From: Streptomyces sp. ICBB 8177
Lineage (GTDB): Bacteria > Actinomycetota > Actinomycetes > Streptomycetales > Streptomycetaceae
NCBI RefSeq assembly: GCF_003144095.1
Contig: NZ_NSKH01000003.1
Location: 444,086-508,085, forward strand
Direction of reading: 5' to 3'
DNA: 64,000 bases
This document shows, in pieces, positions 35,209 to 45,262 of the stretch. Made by a program: the position numbers and the translations under genes. Numbering within the stretch: the stretch's first letter is position 1; each line of letters begins with the position of its first letter. The notes under the pieces were generated by a model. It was not told where the DNA came from, ran no database searches, and saw only the letters and a list, made by a program, of their open reading frames with translations.

Positions 35209-35898
35209 ATGATCAACCCGGTGAACCCCATGGTCGCCCCCAGCCAGCTCGCCCAGCCGGGCCTGGCCCCCCGCGCCGCGTACGGCATGGAGTCGCGCTA
35301 CATCGTGCCGCGCTTCGTCGAGCGCACCTCGCAGGGCGTGCGCGAGTACGACCCGTACGCCAAGCTCTTCGAGGAGCGGGTGATCTTCCTCGGCGTCCAG
35401 ATCGACGACGCCTCCGCCAACGACGTGATGGCGCAGCTGCTGTGCCTGGAGTCGATGGACCCGGACCGCGACATCTCGATCTACATCAACTCGCCCGGCG
35501 GCTCCTTCACCGCCATGACGGCGATCTACGACACCATGCAGTTCGTCAAGCCGGACATCGCGACCGTCTGCCTGGGCCAGGCGGCCTCGGCGGCGGCGGT
35601 GCTGCTGGCCGCGGGCACCCCCGGCAAGCGCATGGCGCTGCCCAACGCCCGGGTGCTGATCCACCAGCCGTACACGGAGACCGGCCGGGCGCAGATCTCG
35701 GACCTGGAGATCCAGGCCAACGAGATCACCCGCATCCGCGCCCAGATGGAGGAGATGCTGGCCAAGCACAGCAACCGCTCCGCCGAACAGATCCGTGAGG
35801 ACATCGAGCGCGACAACATCCTGACGGCCGAGGACGCCCTGTCCTACGGTTTCGTCGACCAGATCACGGCCTCCCGGAAGGCCGGGGTCTCGGCCTGA
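35209..35898 (+). CDS. clpP2: ATP-dependent Clp protease proteolytic subunit 2
   Basis: A 229-aa partner of ClpP1. The N-terminal propeptide region ([18 protein letters not shown]) is followed by the mature-type start [21 protein letters not shown]. Catalytic Ser is in [14 protein letters not shown] and His in [14 protein letters not shown] 35209 is 14 nt after AGGACGG; an in-frame GTG at 35197 is an alternative. The gene is followed by a branched hairpin before clpX. Confidence 0.95.
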   Translation: MINPVNPMVAPSQLAQPGLAPRAAYGMESRYIVPRFVERTSQGVREYDPYAKLFEERVIFLGVQIDDASANDVMAQLLCLESMDPDRDISIYINSPGGSFTAMTAIYDTMQFVKPDIATVCLGQAASAAAVLLAAGTPGKRMALPNARVLIHQPYTETGRAQISDLEIQANEITRIRAQMEEMLAKHSNRSAEQIREDIERDNILTAEDALSYGFVDQITASRKAGVSA

Positions 35899-35910
35899 CG
35901 GAGCCGGCGA

Positions 35911-35966
35911 CCCCTTGAGCCGGCGTCGAACCGTGGCACGTCCCACGGACGAGTCGGCTCAAGGGG
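35911..35966 (+). terminator. branched hairpin between clpP2 and clpX
   Basis: Outer stem of 12 perfect base pairs (CCCCTTGAGCCG / CGGCTCAAGGGG) with an inner 6-bp stem (CCGTGG / CCACGG), just after clpP2. It may terminate or attenuate, leaving clpX to its own promoter; TACCGT at 35992-35997 is a possible -10. Confidence 0.65.
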
Positions 35967-36057
35967 GGCCCGCACGAGGGCCTCGGCAAGGTACCGTCGG
36001 ATATTAGGCACCAGGCCCTGTCGAACTGACGGGACCCAGGCGAAGGGGAAGCACCTC

Positions 36058-37341
36058 GTGGCACGCATCGGTGACGGCGGCGACCTGCTCAAGTGCTCGT
36101 TCTGCGGAAAGAGCCAGAAGCAGGTGAAGAAGCTCATCGCAGGGCCGGGTGTGTACATCTGCGACGAGTGCATCGACTTGTGCAACGAGATCATCGAGGA
36201 GGAGCTCGCCGAGTCCTCCGAGGTGCGGTGGGAGGACCTCCCCAAGCCCCGCGAGATCTACGAGTTCCTCGAGGGCTACGTCGTCGGCCAGGAGCCGGCG
36301 AAGAAGGCCCTGTCGGTCGCGGTCTACAACCACTACAAGCGCGTCCAGGCGGGCGAGAACGGCCGCCCCGGGCACGACGACGGCATCGAGCTGGCGAAGT
36401 CCAACATCCTGCTGCTCGGCCCGACCGGCTCCGGCAAGACGCTGCTGGCGCAGACCCTGGCCCGCATGCTGAACGTGCCGTTCGCCATCGCGGACGCCAC
36501 GGCGCTCACCGAGGCGGGCTACGTCGGCGAGGACGTCGAGAACATCCTGCTCAAGCTGATCCAGGCGGCCGACTACGACGTCAAGAAGGCCGAGACCGGG
36601 ATCATCTACATCGACGAGATCGACAAGGTCGCCCGCAAGAGTGAGAACCCGTCGATCACCCGTGACGTCTCAGGCGAGGGCGTCCAGCAGGCGCTGCTGA
36701 AGATCCTGGAGGGCACCACGGCCTCCGTGCCGCCGCAGGGCGGCCGCAAGCACCCGCACCAGGAGTTCATCCAGATCGACACGACGAACGTGCTGTTCAT
36801 CGTGGGCGGCGCGTTCGCGGGCCTGGAGAAGATCATCGAGTCCCGGGCCGGTGCCAAGGGCATCGGCTTCGGCGCGACGATCCGCTCCAAGCGGGACCTG
36901 GACTCGGTGGACCAGTTCGCCGAGATCATGCCGGAGGACCTGGTGAAGTTCGGGATGATCCCGGAGTTCATCGGCCGCCTGCCGGTCATCACCTCGGTGC
37001 ACAACCTCGACCGCGAGGCGCTGCTGAAGATCCTGGTCGAGCCGCGCAACGCGCTGGTCAAGCAGTACCAGCGGCTCTTCGAACTCGACGGTGTGGAGCT
37101 GGAGTTCGACCGTCCGGCGCTGGAGGCCATCGCCGACCAGGCGATCCTGCGCGGCACCGGCGCCCGGGGCCTGCGCGCCATCATGGAAGAGGTCCTGATG
37201 TCGGTGATGTACGAGGTGCCGTCCCGCAAGGACGTCGCCCGCGTCGTCATCACCCAGGATGTCGTCCACTCGAACGTGAACCCCACGCTGGTGCCGCGCA
37301 ACCGCGGCGGCGAGACGGAGCGGCACGAGAAGAGCGCGTAG
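36058..37341 (+). CDS. clpX: ATP-dependent Clp protease ATP-binding subunit ClpX
   Basis: A 427-aa AAA+ unfoldase that recognises and threads substrates into ClpP. The N-terminal zinc-binding domain has CSFCG and CDECIDLC (residues about 14-40). Walker A is GPTGSGKT (about 120-127), Walker [10 protein letters not shown], and the pore loop GYVGEDVEN. The IGF-type ClpP-contact loop is [11 protein letters not shown] 36058 follows AAGGGGAAG. It closes the tig-clp group and is followed by a strong terminator. Confidence 0.97.
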   Translation: MARIGDGGDLLKCSFCGKSQKQVKKLIAGPGVYICDECIDLCNEIIEEELAESSEVRWEDLPKPREIYEFLEGYVVGQEPAKKALSVAVYNHYKRVQAGENGRPGHDDGIELAKSNILLLGPTGSGKTLLAQTLARMLNVPFAIADATALTEAGYVGEDVENILLKLIQAADYDVKKAETGIIYIDEIDKVARKSENPSITRDVSGEGVQQALLKILEGTTASVPPQGGRKHPHQEFIQIDTTNVLFIVGGAFAGLEKIIESRAGAKGIGFGATIRSKRDLDSVDQFAEIMPEDLVKFGMIPEFIGRLPVITSVHNLDREALLKILVEPRNALVKQYQRLFELDGVELEFDRPALEAIADQAILRGTGARGLRAIMEEVLMSVMYEVPSRKDVARVVITQDVVHSNVNPTLVPRNRGGETERHEKSA

Positions 37342-37353
37342 CACGGCATGGGA

Positions 37354-37388
37354 AAGGGGCGCCCGGACCGACGGTCCGGGCGCCCCTT
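37354..37388. terminator. bidirectional terminator between clpX and Pro-rich protein gene
   Basis: Perfect arms AAGGGGCGCCCGGACCG and complement; the tip opens to a small CGACG-type loop. It lies 12 nt after clpX and 16 nt beyond the convergent gene. Confidence 0.85.
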
Positions 37389-37404
37389 CGTCGTACCCGT
37401 CAGG

Positions 37405-38388
37405 TCAGGACGCCTTGACCTCGGAGGCCTGCTTGATCTTCGCGGCCAGCGAGGCGGAGTCGCTCAGCGACATCGCACCGCCCGGCGTCATCTGGATCGG
37501 CACGACCTCGCCCTCGTCGCTGGAGTCCGCCCAGACGCAGACCGGGATCGTGCTGCCCGAACCGGCGCCGCTGCCCGTGATGGCGAAGGACTGGCACTTC
37601 ATGACGCTGCCGGACGGCAACCCGGCCGGGCTCTCCTGCTGCGGCGAACCCTGCCCGGTCATGGTGAAGCCCGAGTTGCTGCCGTTGCTGGCCGCCATGC
37701 TCGCCTTGAGGGCCGTGAAGGTCCCGTCCACCGCGGACGCCGGGTCGCTGACGCTGCCGTACGAGCCCACGACGCTCATCGACGTGGTCCCCGCCGTGTA
37801 GCCCTTGGAGACGGCGGTGCCCCCGGAGACGCCCGCGAACAGCACGGCGGCCTTGGCCTGCTGGTCGGACTGCGACTGGCTGCTCTGGTTCGGCACCGCC
37901 GCGTAACCGCCCGGCAGCGAGTCCGGCAGGACCAGCTTGTACTTCACCGACGACGTGCCGCCGCCCCCGCCGCCTCCGGCGGTGCCGCCGCTGCCGCCCT
38001 TGGCGGTGTCACCGCTGCTGCCGCCGCTCGCGTCGACCGCGATCGCGACGCCGCCGCCGACCACCACGACCACCGCCGCGATGATGGCGATCACCTTGCC
38101 GGTGTTCTTCTTCGGCGGCCCCGGGGGCGGCGGGACCTGCTGGCCGCCCCAACCGGGCTGCTGGCCGTACGGGTTGGGCTGCGGCGGCTGGCCGTAGGGG
38201 CCCGGCGCGGGCGCGCCCTGCTGCGGATAGCCGTAGGGCTGCTGGGGCGGCGGGGGCTGCTGCGGGTAGCCGTACCCGGGCTGCGGGGGCTGGGCGCCGT
38301 AGCCGGGCTGCTGCGGGGGCTGACCGCCGTACCCGGGCTGCGGAGGCTGACCGCCGTAGGGGTTCGGCGGCGGCTGGTTGTAGCTCAT
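37405..38388 (-). CDS. Pro/Gln/Tyr-rich single-span membrane protein, hypothetical
   Basis: A 327-aa protein. ATG 38388 ([13 protein letters not shown]) follows GGGAGG, at about 12 nt. Residues 1-95 are low-complexity repeats of the type PGYGGQPPQ / PYGYPQQ; one membrane span follows ([21 protein letters not shown]), then a Gly/Ser linker and an outer domain of about 190 residues with Cys near MKCQSFAI and IPVCVWAD that may form a disulfide. This build is common in Streptomyces surface or regulatory proteins. Function unknown. Confidence 0.88.
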   Translation of the reverse strand: MSYNQPPPNPYGGQPPQPGYGGQPPQQPGYGAQPPQPGYGYPQQPPPPQQPYGYPQQGAPAPGPYGQPPQPNPYGQQPGWGGQQVPPPPGPPKKNTGKVIAIIAAVVVVVGGGVAIAVDASGGSSGDTAKGGSGGTAGGGGGGGTSSVKYKLVLPDSLPGGYAAVPNQSSQSQSDQQAKAAVLFAGVSGGTAVSKGYTAGTTSMSVVGSYGSVSDPASAVDGTFTALKASMAASNGSNSGFTMTGQGSPQQESPAGLPSGSVMKCQSFAITGSGAGSGSTIPVCVWADSSDEGEVVPIQMTPGGAMSLSDSASLAAKIKQASEVKAS

Positions 38389-38513
38389 GGACTTCCGGTT
38401 CCTCCCGTTGACTTCGTGCGCGCACATCCTTCCGGATGATCCGCGCCCGCAGAAACCCGGGGCCCGTGCTGTTACCCGGTTAAAGCCGTTCGAGGACACC
38501 GGCGTGCCGCCTC

Positions 38514-38519
38514 TAGAAT
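38514..38519 (+). promoter_or_regulatory. leaderless -10 box for valS
   Basis: TAGAAT ends 6 nt before the GTG start of valS, with no ribosome binding site. It is close to the consensus TANNNT and AT-rich relative to its surroundings. No T-box leader is seen. Confidence 0.55.
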
Positions 38520-38525
38520 TGCGGC

Positions 38526-41159
38526 GTGACCGACACGAACCAGCGCCCGGGCGGCGCCGCCCCCAGCTCTCCCGACGATCTGCCGACCCAGTACGTCCCG
38601 GCCGAGGTAGAGGGGACGCTGTACGAGCGCTGGGTGGAGCGCGGTTACTTCGAGGCCGACGCCAAGAGCGACAAGCCCCCGTACACCATCGTCATCCCGC
38701 CGCCGAACGTCACCGGCAGCCTGCACCTGGGCCACGCGTTCGAGCACACGCTGATCGACGCGCTGACCCGCCGCAAGCGCATGCAGGGCTTCGAGACGCT
38801 GTGGCAGCCCGGCATGGACCACGCCGGCATCGCCACGCAGAACGTGGTCGAGCGCGAGCTGGCCAAGGAGGGCAAGTCCCGCCACGACCTCGGCCGCGAG
38901 GCGTTCGTCGAGCGGGTCTGGCAGTGGAAGGCGGAGTCCGGCGGCCAGATCTCCGGGCAGATGCGCCGCCTCGGCGACGGCGTTGACTGGTCGCGCGAGC
39001 GCTTCACCATGGACGAGGGCCTGTCCCAGGCCGTCCAGACCATCTTCAAGAAGCTCTACGACGACGGCCTGATCTACCGCGCCGAGCGCATCATCAACTG
39101 GTGCCCGCGCTGTCTGACCGCCATCTCCGACATCGAGGTCGAATACCAGGACGACGACGGCGAACTGGTCTCCATCCGCTACGGCGACGGGGACGACGCG
39201 ATCGTGGTCGCCACCACCCGGGCCGAGACGATGCTCGGTGACACCGCCGTCGCCGTCCATCCCGAGGACGAGCGCTACCGGCACCTGGTCGGCACCGAGA
39301 TCGAGCTTCCGCTCACCGGTCGCCGCATCCCGATCGTCGCCGACGCCCACGTCGACCCGGAGTTCGGCACCGGTGCGGTCAAGGTCACCCCGGCCCACGA
39401 CCCCAACGACTTCGAGATCGGGCAGCGCCACGACCTGCCGTCGCTCAACGTCCTGGACGAGCACGGCGTCATCACCGCGCACGGCCCGTTCCAGGGCCTG
39501 GACCGCTTCGAGGCCCGGTCCGCGATCGTCGCCGCGCTGCGCGCCGAGGGCCGGATCGTCGCCGAGAAGCGCCCGTACACCCACTCGGTGGGCCACTGCT
39601 CACGCTGCAAGACCACCATCGAACCGCGCCTGTCGCTCCAGTGGTGGGTCAAGGTCGGCCCGCTCGCCGAGGCCGCCGGTGACGCGGTGCGCGACGGCCG
39701 GGTCGCCATCCACCCCAAGGAGATGGAGTCCCGCTACTTCGGCTGGGTCGACAACCTCCACGACTGGTGCATCTCGCGGCAGTTGTGGTGGGGCCACCGC
39801 ATCCCCGTCTGGTACGGGCCGAACGGCGAGGTCGTCTGCGTCGGACCGGACGAGGAACCGCCGTCCGGCGAGGGCTGGACGCAGGACTCCGACGTCCTCG
39901 ACACCTGGTTCTCTTCCGGCCTGTGGCCGTTCTCCACCCTCGGCTGGCCGGAGAGCACCGAGAGCCTGGCGAAGTTCTACCCGAACTCCGTCCTGGTCAC
40001 CGGCTACGACATCCTCTTCTTCTGGGTCGCCCGGATGATGATGTTCGGTCTGTACGCGATGGACGGCACGCCGCCGTTCCACACCATCGCGCTGCACGGC
40101 ATGGTCCGCGACCAGTTCGGCAAGAAGATGTCGAAGTCCTTCGGCAACGCGGTCAACCCGCTGGACTGGATGGACGCCTACGGTTCCGACGCGGTCCGCT
40201 TCACGCTGGCCCGCGGCGCCAACCCGGGGACCGACGTGCCCATCGGCGAGGACTGGGTCCAGGGCTCGCGCAACTTCGCCAACAAGATCTGGAACGCCAC
40301 CCGCTTCGCGCTGATGAACGGCGCCACGATCGAGGGCGAACTGCCGTCCGTCGAGCGGCAGTCGGCGGCCGACCGGTGGATCCTGTCCCGCCTCAACTCG
40401 GTCGTCGCCGAAGTCGACGCGTACTACGAGGACTTCCAGTTCGCGAAGCTGTCGGACGCGCTGTTCCACTTCGCGTGGGACGAGGTCTTCGACTGGTACG
40501 TGGAGCTGTCCAAGACCACGTTCGCGGCCGGCGGCGACGCGGCGGACGTCTCGCGGCGCGTCCTCGGTGAGGTGCTCGACGTGACGCTGCGCCTGCTTCA
40601 CCCGATCGTGCCCTTCGTCACCGAGCAGTTGTGGACCACGCTGACCGGGCGCGAGTCCGTGGTGATCGCCGAGTGGCCGAAGGACAGCGGCTTCCGCGAC
40701 GCCGCCGCGGAGGCCGAGATCGCCACCCTCCAGCAGGTCATCACCGAGGTCCGCCGCTTCCGCGCCGACCAGGGCCTCCAGCCCGGCCAGCGCGTCCCGG
40801 CCCGCCTCACGCTGGCCGGCACGCCGCTCGCGCCGCACGAGGACGCGATCCGCGCGCTGCTGCGCCTGCAACCGGTCGAGGAGGGCTTCACCGCGACCGC
40901 GTCGCTGCCGGTGGCCGGAGCCAGGGTCGAACTCGACCTGTCCGGCGCCATCGACTTCGCCGCCGAACGCAAGCGCCTGACGAAGGACCTGGCGGTGGCG
41001 GAGAAGGAGCAGAAGCAGGCGACCGCCAAGCTCGGCAACGCGGGCTTCCTCGCCAAGGCCCCGGAGAAGGTGGTCGAGGGCATCCGCGCCCGCCTGGCCA
41101 CCGCCGAGGCGGACATCGAGCGCATCAACGCCCAGCTGGCCTCGCTGCCCGAGGCGTAG
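38526..41159 (+). CDS. valS: valyl-tRNA synthetase
   Basis: An 877-aa class I synthetase that charges tRNA-Val. The HIGH motif is GSLHLGH (about residues 59-65) and the KMSKS motif is KKMSKSFGN (about 533-541). The editing (CP1) domain and the C-terminal coiled-coil arm (about 810-875, [18 protein letters not shown]) are both present. GTG start; leaderless-type promoter. It is a single-gene unit ended by a composite hairpin. Confidence 0.97.
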   Translation: MTDTNQRPGGAAPSSPDDLPTQYVPAEVEGTLYERWVERGYFEADAKSDKPPYTIVIPPPNVTGSLHLGHAFEHTLIDALTRRKRMQGFETLWQPGMDHAGIATQNVVERELAKEGKSRHDLGREAFVERVWQWKAESGGQISGQMRRLGDGVDWSRERFTMDEGLSQAVQTIFKKLYDDGLIYRAERIINWCPRCLTAISDIEVEYQDDDGELVSIRYGDGDDAIVVATTRAETMLGDTAVAVHPEDERYRHLVGTEIELPLTGRRIPIVADAHVDPEFGTGAVKVTPAHDPNDFEIGQRHDLPSLNVLDEHGVITAHGPFQGLDRFEARSAIVAALRAEGRIVAEKRPYTHSVGHCSRCKTTIEPRLSLQWWVKVGPLAEAAGDAVRDGRVAIHPKEMESRYFGWVDNLHDWCISRQLWWGHRIPVWYGPNGEVVCVGPDEEPPSGEGWTQDSDVLDTWFSSGLWPFSTLGWPESTESLAKFYPNSVLVTGYDILFFWVARMMMFGLYAMDGTPPFHTIALHGMVRDQFGKKMSKSFGNAVNPLDWMDAYGSDAVRFTLARGANPGTDVPIGEDWVQGSRNFANKIWNATRFALMNGATIEGELPSVERQSAADRWILSRLNSVVAEVDAYYEDFQFAKLSDALFHFAWDEVFDWYVELSKTTFAAGGDAADVSRRVLGEVLDVTLRLLHPIVPFVTEQLWTTLTGRESVVIAEWPKDSGFRDAAAEAEIATLQQVITEVRRFRADQGLQPGQRVPARLTLAGTPLAPHEDAIRALLRLQPVEEGFTATASLPVAGARVELDLSGAIDFAAERKRLTKDLAVAEKEQKQATAKLGNAGFLAKAPEKVVEGIRARLATAEADIERINAQLASLPEA

Positions 41160-41187
41160 GACGGCAGGCGAACCGCCGCAGACGTCA

Positions 41188-41229
41188 CCGGACCCCCGTC
41201 CGCCCCTCGCGGGGCGCGCGGGGGTCCGG
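41188..41229 (+). terminator. composite terminator hairpin after valS
   Basis: Outer stem CCGGACCCCCG / CGGGGGTCCGG with an inner GCCCC-TCGC-GGGGC hairpin, 28 nt after the valS stop and upstream of the folC promoter. Confidence 0.75.
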
Positions 41230-41252
41230 CCGTTTTCGGGCGCGGGGCTCCG

Positions 41253-41258
41253 TAGACT
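41253..41258 (+). promoter_or_regulatory. leaderless -10 box for folC
   Basis: TAGACT ends 7 nt before the folC GTG at 41266; no ribosome binding site. Confidence 0.55.
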
Positions 41259-41265
41259 GGTCCGC

Positions 41266-42819
41266 GTGAGCGAGCGCCCCCGTGACGAAGAGCCGGTTCC
41301 CGACGACTCCGCCCTCGACGCCTTCGACGAGATGGTGGACGACGAGACCCGGCGGGACCCCGATCTCGCGGTGATCGAGGCCGGCAGCCGCACCCTGCGC
41401 GCCGGCGTGCCGCTCAGCCAGGCCGCCGGCGCCCCCGCGGGCCCGCGCACCCCCGAGGAGGCCCAGGCGCTGCGCGAGGTGGAGGCGGAGCTGGCCGGCC
41501 GCTGGGGCGAGACCAAGCTCGAACCGTCGCTGACGCGCATCCGTCGCCTGATGGACATCCTCGGCGAGCCGCAGCGCGCCTACCCGGCGATCCACATCAC
41601 CGGCACCAACGGCAAGACCAGCACCGCCCGCATGATCGAGACGCTGCTGCGCGCCTTCGAACTGCGCACCGGCCGCTACACCAGCCCGCACGTCGAGTCG
41701 GTCACCGAGCGCATCAGCCTGGACGGCGCGCCCATCCCCGTGGACCGCTTCGTCGCCACCTACCAGGACGTCAAGCCGTACGTGGAGATGGTCGACGCGG
41801 CGCAGGAGCACCGGCTGTCGTTCTTCGAGGTCCTGACCGGCATGGCCTACGCGGCGTTCGCCGACGCGCCGGTGGACGTGGCCGTGGTCGAGGTCGGCAT
41901 GGGCGGCAGCTGGGACGCGACCAACGTGATCGACGGCCAGGTCGCCGTCGTCACCCCCATCTCGCTCGACCACACCGACCGGCTGGGCGGCACGCCCGGC
42001 GAGATCGCCCAGGAGAAGGCGGGCATCATCAAGCCCAGGGGCGACGCCGAGGGCGCGGCCGGGGCGACCGTGGTGCTGGCCCAGCAGCCGGTGGACGCGG
42101 CGCAGGTGCTGCTCAAGCGGGCGGTCGAGGCGGACGCCACGGTGGCGCGCGAGGGCATGGAGTTCGGCGTCACGGCGCGCGAGGTGGCGGTCGGCGGACA
42201 GATGCTGACGCTGCGCGGCCTGGGCGGCGACTACGAACAGGTCTTCCTGCCGCTGCACGGCGCCCACCAGGCGCACAACGCGGCGGTGGCGCTGGCGGCC
42301 GTCGAGGCGTTCTTCGGGGTCGGCGCGAACGGCCCGGCCCGGCCGCTGGACCTGGAGACGGTGCGCGGCGCGTTCGCCGCCGTCACCTCGCCGGGCCGCA
42401 TGGAGGTGGTGCGCCGCAGCCCCACCGTCGTACTCGACGCCGCGCACAACCCCTCCGGCGCGCAGGCCACCGCCGAGGCCGTGCGGGAGGCGTTCGCCTT
42501 CACCCACCTCGTCGGCGTGATCGCGCCCAGCGCGGACAAGGACGTGCGCGGGGTGCTCGAAGCGTTCGAGCCGATCTTCGCCGAGGTCGTGGTGACCCGT
42601 AACTCCAGCTTCCGCGCGATGGACGTGGACGAACTGGCCGCGGTCGCCGTGGAGGTGTTCGGCGCCGAGCGGGTCCAGGTGGAGCCGCGGCTCGACGACG
42701 CGCTGGAGGCGGCGATCACCCTCGCCGAGGAGGAGGGTGAGTACGCGGGCGCCGGCGTCCTGGTCGCCGGGTCCGTGATCACCGTGGGAGAGGCCCGGCT
42801 GCTGCTGGGCCGGAAGTGA
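41266..42819 (+). CDS. folC: bifunctional folylpolyglutamate/dihydrofolate synthase
   Basis: A 517-aa enzyme of the Mur-ligase family that adds glutamate to (dihydro)folate. The P-loop is HITGTNGKTSTARMIE (about residues 106-121); the second ATP motif and folate-binding region SPHVESVTERI follow. The C-terminal domain has VVLDAAHNPSGAQA. An N-terminal extension of about 60 residues (acidic, then RTPEEAQALREVEAEL) is typical in Streptomyces. It heads an operon with the DUF4233 gene and probably ndk. Confidence 0.96.
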   Translation: MSERPRDEEPVPDDSALDAFDEMVDDETRRDPDLAVIEAGSRTLRAGVPLSQAAGAPAGPRTPEEAQALREVEAELAGRWGETKLEPSLTRIRRLMDILGEPQRAYPAIHITGTNGKTSTARMIETLLRAFELRTGRYTSPHVESVTERISLDGAPIPVDRFVATYQDVKPYVEMVDAAQEHRLSFFEVLTGMAYAAFADAPVDVAVVEVGMGGSWDATNVIDGQVAVVTPISLDHTDRLGGTPGEIAQEKAGIIKPRGDAEGAAGATVVLAQQPVDAAQVLLKRAVEADATVAREGMEFGVTAREVAVGGQMLTLRGLGGDYEQVFLPLHGAHQAHNAAVALAAVEAFFGVGANGPARPLDLETVRGAFAAVTSPGRMEVVRRSPTVVLDAAHNPSGAQATAEAVREAFAFTHLVGVIAPSADKDVRGVLEAFEPIFAEVVVTRNSSFRAMDVDELAAVAVEVFGAERVQVEPRLDDALEAAITLAEEEGEYAGAGVLVAGSVITVGEARLLLGRK

Positions 42820-42829
42820 GACGGCGGAC

Positions 42830-43174
42830 ATGCGAACCCTGTGTGCCAGCACCCTGATCGGGGAGGCCTTCGTCATCGGCCTGGCCGGTCTGGTCGCGAT
42901 GAACCTCTCCGGCTATGCCTCCGGCACCGTGTGGGCGGTGTGCGGCAGCGCGATGGCGCTGTGCGTGCTGCTGTGCGGCCTGGTGACGCGCCCGGGCGGG
43001 GTGGCGGTCGGCTGGGTGCTCCAGGCCGCGCTGGTGGCGTCCGGTCTGGTGATCCCGATGATGTTCTTCCTGGGCGCGTCGTTCGCCGGCCTGTGGTGGG
43101 CCGCGGTGCACTTCGGGCGCAGGATCGACGAGTTCAAGCGCCGAGCGGAGCAGCCCGCGGCGACGACCGCGTAG
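42830..43174 (+). CDS. DUF4233 family membrane protein
   Basis: A 114-aa protein with three to four membrane spans (LIGEAFVIGLAGLVAMNL, WAVCGSAMALCVLLCGLV, LQAALVASGLVIPMMFFLGA). ATG 42830 (MRTLCASTLIGEAFV), 10 nt after folC. The family is conserved between folC and ndk in actinobacteria; function unknown. The C terminus is cytoplasmic and charged (GRRIDEFKRRAEQ). Confidence 0.93.
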   Translation: MRTLCASTLIGEAFVIGLAGLVAMNLSGYASGTVWAVCGSAMALCVLLCGLVTRPGGVAVGWVLQAALVASGLVIPMMFFLGASFAGLWWAAVHFGRRIDEFKRRAEQPAATTA

Positions 43175-43296
43175 CCGCCGCTCGCCCGGACAGCTTCGCC
43201 CGGTAGGGTCGGCGGTCCGGGCCGCGGTGCCGACGCCGTGACCCCGTCCCACCAGGCAGTACGCAGCAACGTCGCAGTACGTCAAGGAGCCGCAGC

Positions 43297-43710
43297 ATGA
43301 GCCAGCGCACCCTCGTCCTTCTCAAGCCCGACGCCGTTCGCCGGGGCCTGGTGGGCGAGATCATCGGCCGCATCGAGCGTAAGGCGGGATGGAGCCTGCG
43401 CGCGCTGGAGCTGCGCACGCTGGACCTGGCCACCCTTGAGCAGCACTACAGCGAACACCGGGGCAAGCCCTTCTACGAGCCCCTGGTGGAGTTCATGTCC
43501 TCCGGCCCCTCGGTCGCGCTGGTCGTCGAGGGGGAGCGGGTGATCGAGGGCCTGCGCGCGCTGGCCGGGTCGACCGACCCGATCGCCGCGGCGCCCGGCA
43601 GCATCCGCGGTGACTTCGGCACGATCGTGCGGGAGAACCTGGTGCACGCGTCCGACTCGCCGGAGTCCGCTGACCGCGAGATCAAGATCTTCTTCCCCGA
43701 ACTGGGCTGA
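43297..43710 (+). CDS. ndk: nucleoside diphosphate kinase
   Basis: A 137-aa cytosolic kinase that balances NTP pools by moving a phosphate through a His. The phospho-His is in [12 protein letters not shown] (about residue 117). The start [18 protein letters not shown] and the Kpn-type loop PGSIRGDFG are standard. ATG 43297 follows AAGGAG. A -10-like TAGGGT at 43204-43209 suggests a promoter of its own with a leader of about 80 nt. Confidence 0.97.
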   Translation: MSQRTLVLLKPDAVRRGLVGEIIGRIERKAGWSLRALELRTLDLATLEQHYSEHRGKPFYEPLVEFMSSGPSVALVVEGERVIEGLRALAGSTDPIAAAPGSIRGDFGTIVRENLVHASDSPESADREIKIFFPELG

Positions 43711-44114
43711 CGGCGTCGAACGCGGCGCGTCGCAGGCGAGTGCGCGCCCGACCCCGACGGGGGAATCCGGGGTGCGCCGATCGGGCGGTTCCCGGCGGCG
43801 CCGGGCCGTGCGGGGGAGCCGGTGCCGGGCCGCCCGCCTACCTGACGAGTCGTCATGCGACGACCGGTTGACACCGGCCGCCGGGTGGCATATGCCGGAG
43901 GATTCAGGGAACCATTCGCTCCGACACGTCGTCACCATTACAGGGGAAGCGCGGTGTGTTCCGCTGACAATGGCCGAGGCGCCCTCACCCCCGGTCCGGC
44001 GGGCGCACTTAAGATGGAACCTCCGCTACGGACCCCGCAGCACGCAGCACCGTCGCGCCCTCACACCCCCCATCGCTCCAGTCGCTCCAGCTCGGGAAGG
44101 CCAGACGTATCCTC
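43711..44114 (+). promoter_or_regulatory. ndk-mreB intergenic region with mreB promoter candidates
   Basis: No gene is seen in these 404 bases. A perfect -35 TTGACA (43868-43873) is followed by a 17-nt spacer and TATGCC, a poor -10. A better -10 element, TAAGAT, is at 44010-44015, about 100 bp before mreB, without a clear -35. A short CCCGGC-GGC-GCCGGG hairpin near 43795 could end ndk transcription. Confidence 0.4.
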
Positions 44115-45146
44115 ATGGCGAACAACATGTCGTTCATCGGCCGTGACATGGCTGTCGACCTCGGCACCGCCAACACGCTGGTGTACGTCAGGGGTCGCGG
44201 GATCGTCCTCAACGAACCGTCTGTCGTCGCCATCAACACCAACACCGGCGGCATCCTGGCGGTCGGCGCCGAAGCCAAGAAGATGATCGGCCGCACCCCT
44301 GGCAACATCGTGGCGGTCCGTCCGCTCAAGGACGGCGTCATCGCCGACTTCGAGATCACCGAGCGGATGCTCAGGTACTTCATCCTGAAGATCCACAAGC
44401 GCCGCTATCTCGCCCGCCCCCGCGTCGTCGTGTGCGTGCCCTCGGGCATCACCGGCGTCGAGCGCCGCGCCGTCATCGAGGCCTCCAGCCAGGCCGGCGC
44501 CCGCCAGGTGCACATCATCGAGGAGCCGATGGCCGCCGCGATCGGCGCGGGCCTGCCGGTGCACGAGGCCACCGGCAACATGGTCGTCGACATCGGCGGC
44601 GGCACCACCGAGGTCGCCGTCATCTCGCTGGGCGGCATCGTGACCGCGCAGTCCATCCGGGTCGCCGGCGACGAACTGGACAACGCCATCATCCAGCACG
44701 TCAAGAAGGAGTACAGCCTGCTGCTCGGCGAGCGCACCGCCGAACAGATCAAGATCACCATCGGTTCGGCCTACGACGTCGACCAGGACGAGCACACCGA
44801 GATCCGCGGCCGCGACCTGGTCAGCGGTCTGCCCAAGACCGTGGTCATCTCCGCGGGCGAGGTCCGCAAGGCCATCGAGGAGCCGGTCAACGCGATCGTC
44901 GACGCGGTCAAGACCACCCTCGACAAGTGCCCGCCCGAGCTGTCCGGCGACATCATGGACCGCGGCATCGTGCTGACCGGCGGCGGCGCCATGCTGCGCG
45001 GCCTGGACGAACGGCTGCGCCGCGAGACCGGCATGCCGATCCACATCGCAGAAGACCCGCTGGACTCGGTCGCCCTCGGGTCCGGCAAGTGCGTCGAGGA
45101 GTTCGAGGCGCTCCAGCAGGTACTGGACGCCCAGCCCCGCCGATAG
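44115..45146 (+). CDS. mreB: rod shape-determining protein MreB
   Basis: A 343-aa bacterial actin. Phosphate loops are [11 protein letters not shown] (about residues 15-25) and [11 protein letters not shown]; the adenosine motif [11 protein letters not shown] is near the C terminus. In Streptomyces MreB acts mainly at sporulation, with MreC/MreD and spore-wall synthesis enzymes, rather than in vegetative tip growth. ATG 44115 ([17 protein letters not shown]); a start five codons later (MSFIGRD) is also possible. A strong hairpin separates it from mreC. Confidence 0.97.
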   Translation: MANNMSFIGRDMAVDLGTANTLVYVRGRGIVLNEPSVVAINTNTGGILAVGAEAKKMIGRTPGNIVAVRPLKDGVIADFEITERMLRYFILKIHKRRYLARPRVVVCVPSGITGVERRAVIEASSQAGARQVHIIEEPMAAAIGAGLPVHEATGNMVVDIGGGTTEVAVISLGGIVTAQSIRVAGDELDNAIIQHVKKEYSLLLGERTAEQIKITIGSAYDVDQDEHTEIRGRDLVSGLPKTVVISAGEVRKAIEEPVNAIVDAVKTTLDKCPPELSGDIMDRGIVLTGGGAMLRGLDERLRRETGMPIHIAEDPLDSVALGSGKCVEEFEALQQVLDAQPRR

Positions 45147-45151
45147 GCACG

Positions 45152-45188
45152 CGGCGTCCGCCGGGCGTTCACCGCCCGGCGGACGCCG
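45152..45188 (+). terminator. strong hairpin between mreB and mreC
   Basis: Perfect 16-bp stem (CGGCGTCCGCCGGGCG and complement) with a TTCAC loop, directly after the mreB stop. It could terminate mreB mRNA or stabilise its 3' end, so that mreB is made in excess over mreCD. Confidence 0.7.
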
Positions 45189-45262
45189 ACCCGCACACGA
45201 CATCGCTGACCGGCCTGGTCCCGTAGCCGACCGGTCCGACGAGGAAGGCACGGCCGCCGCAC

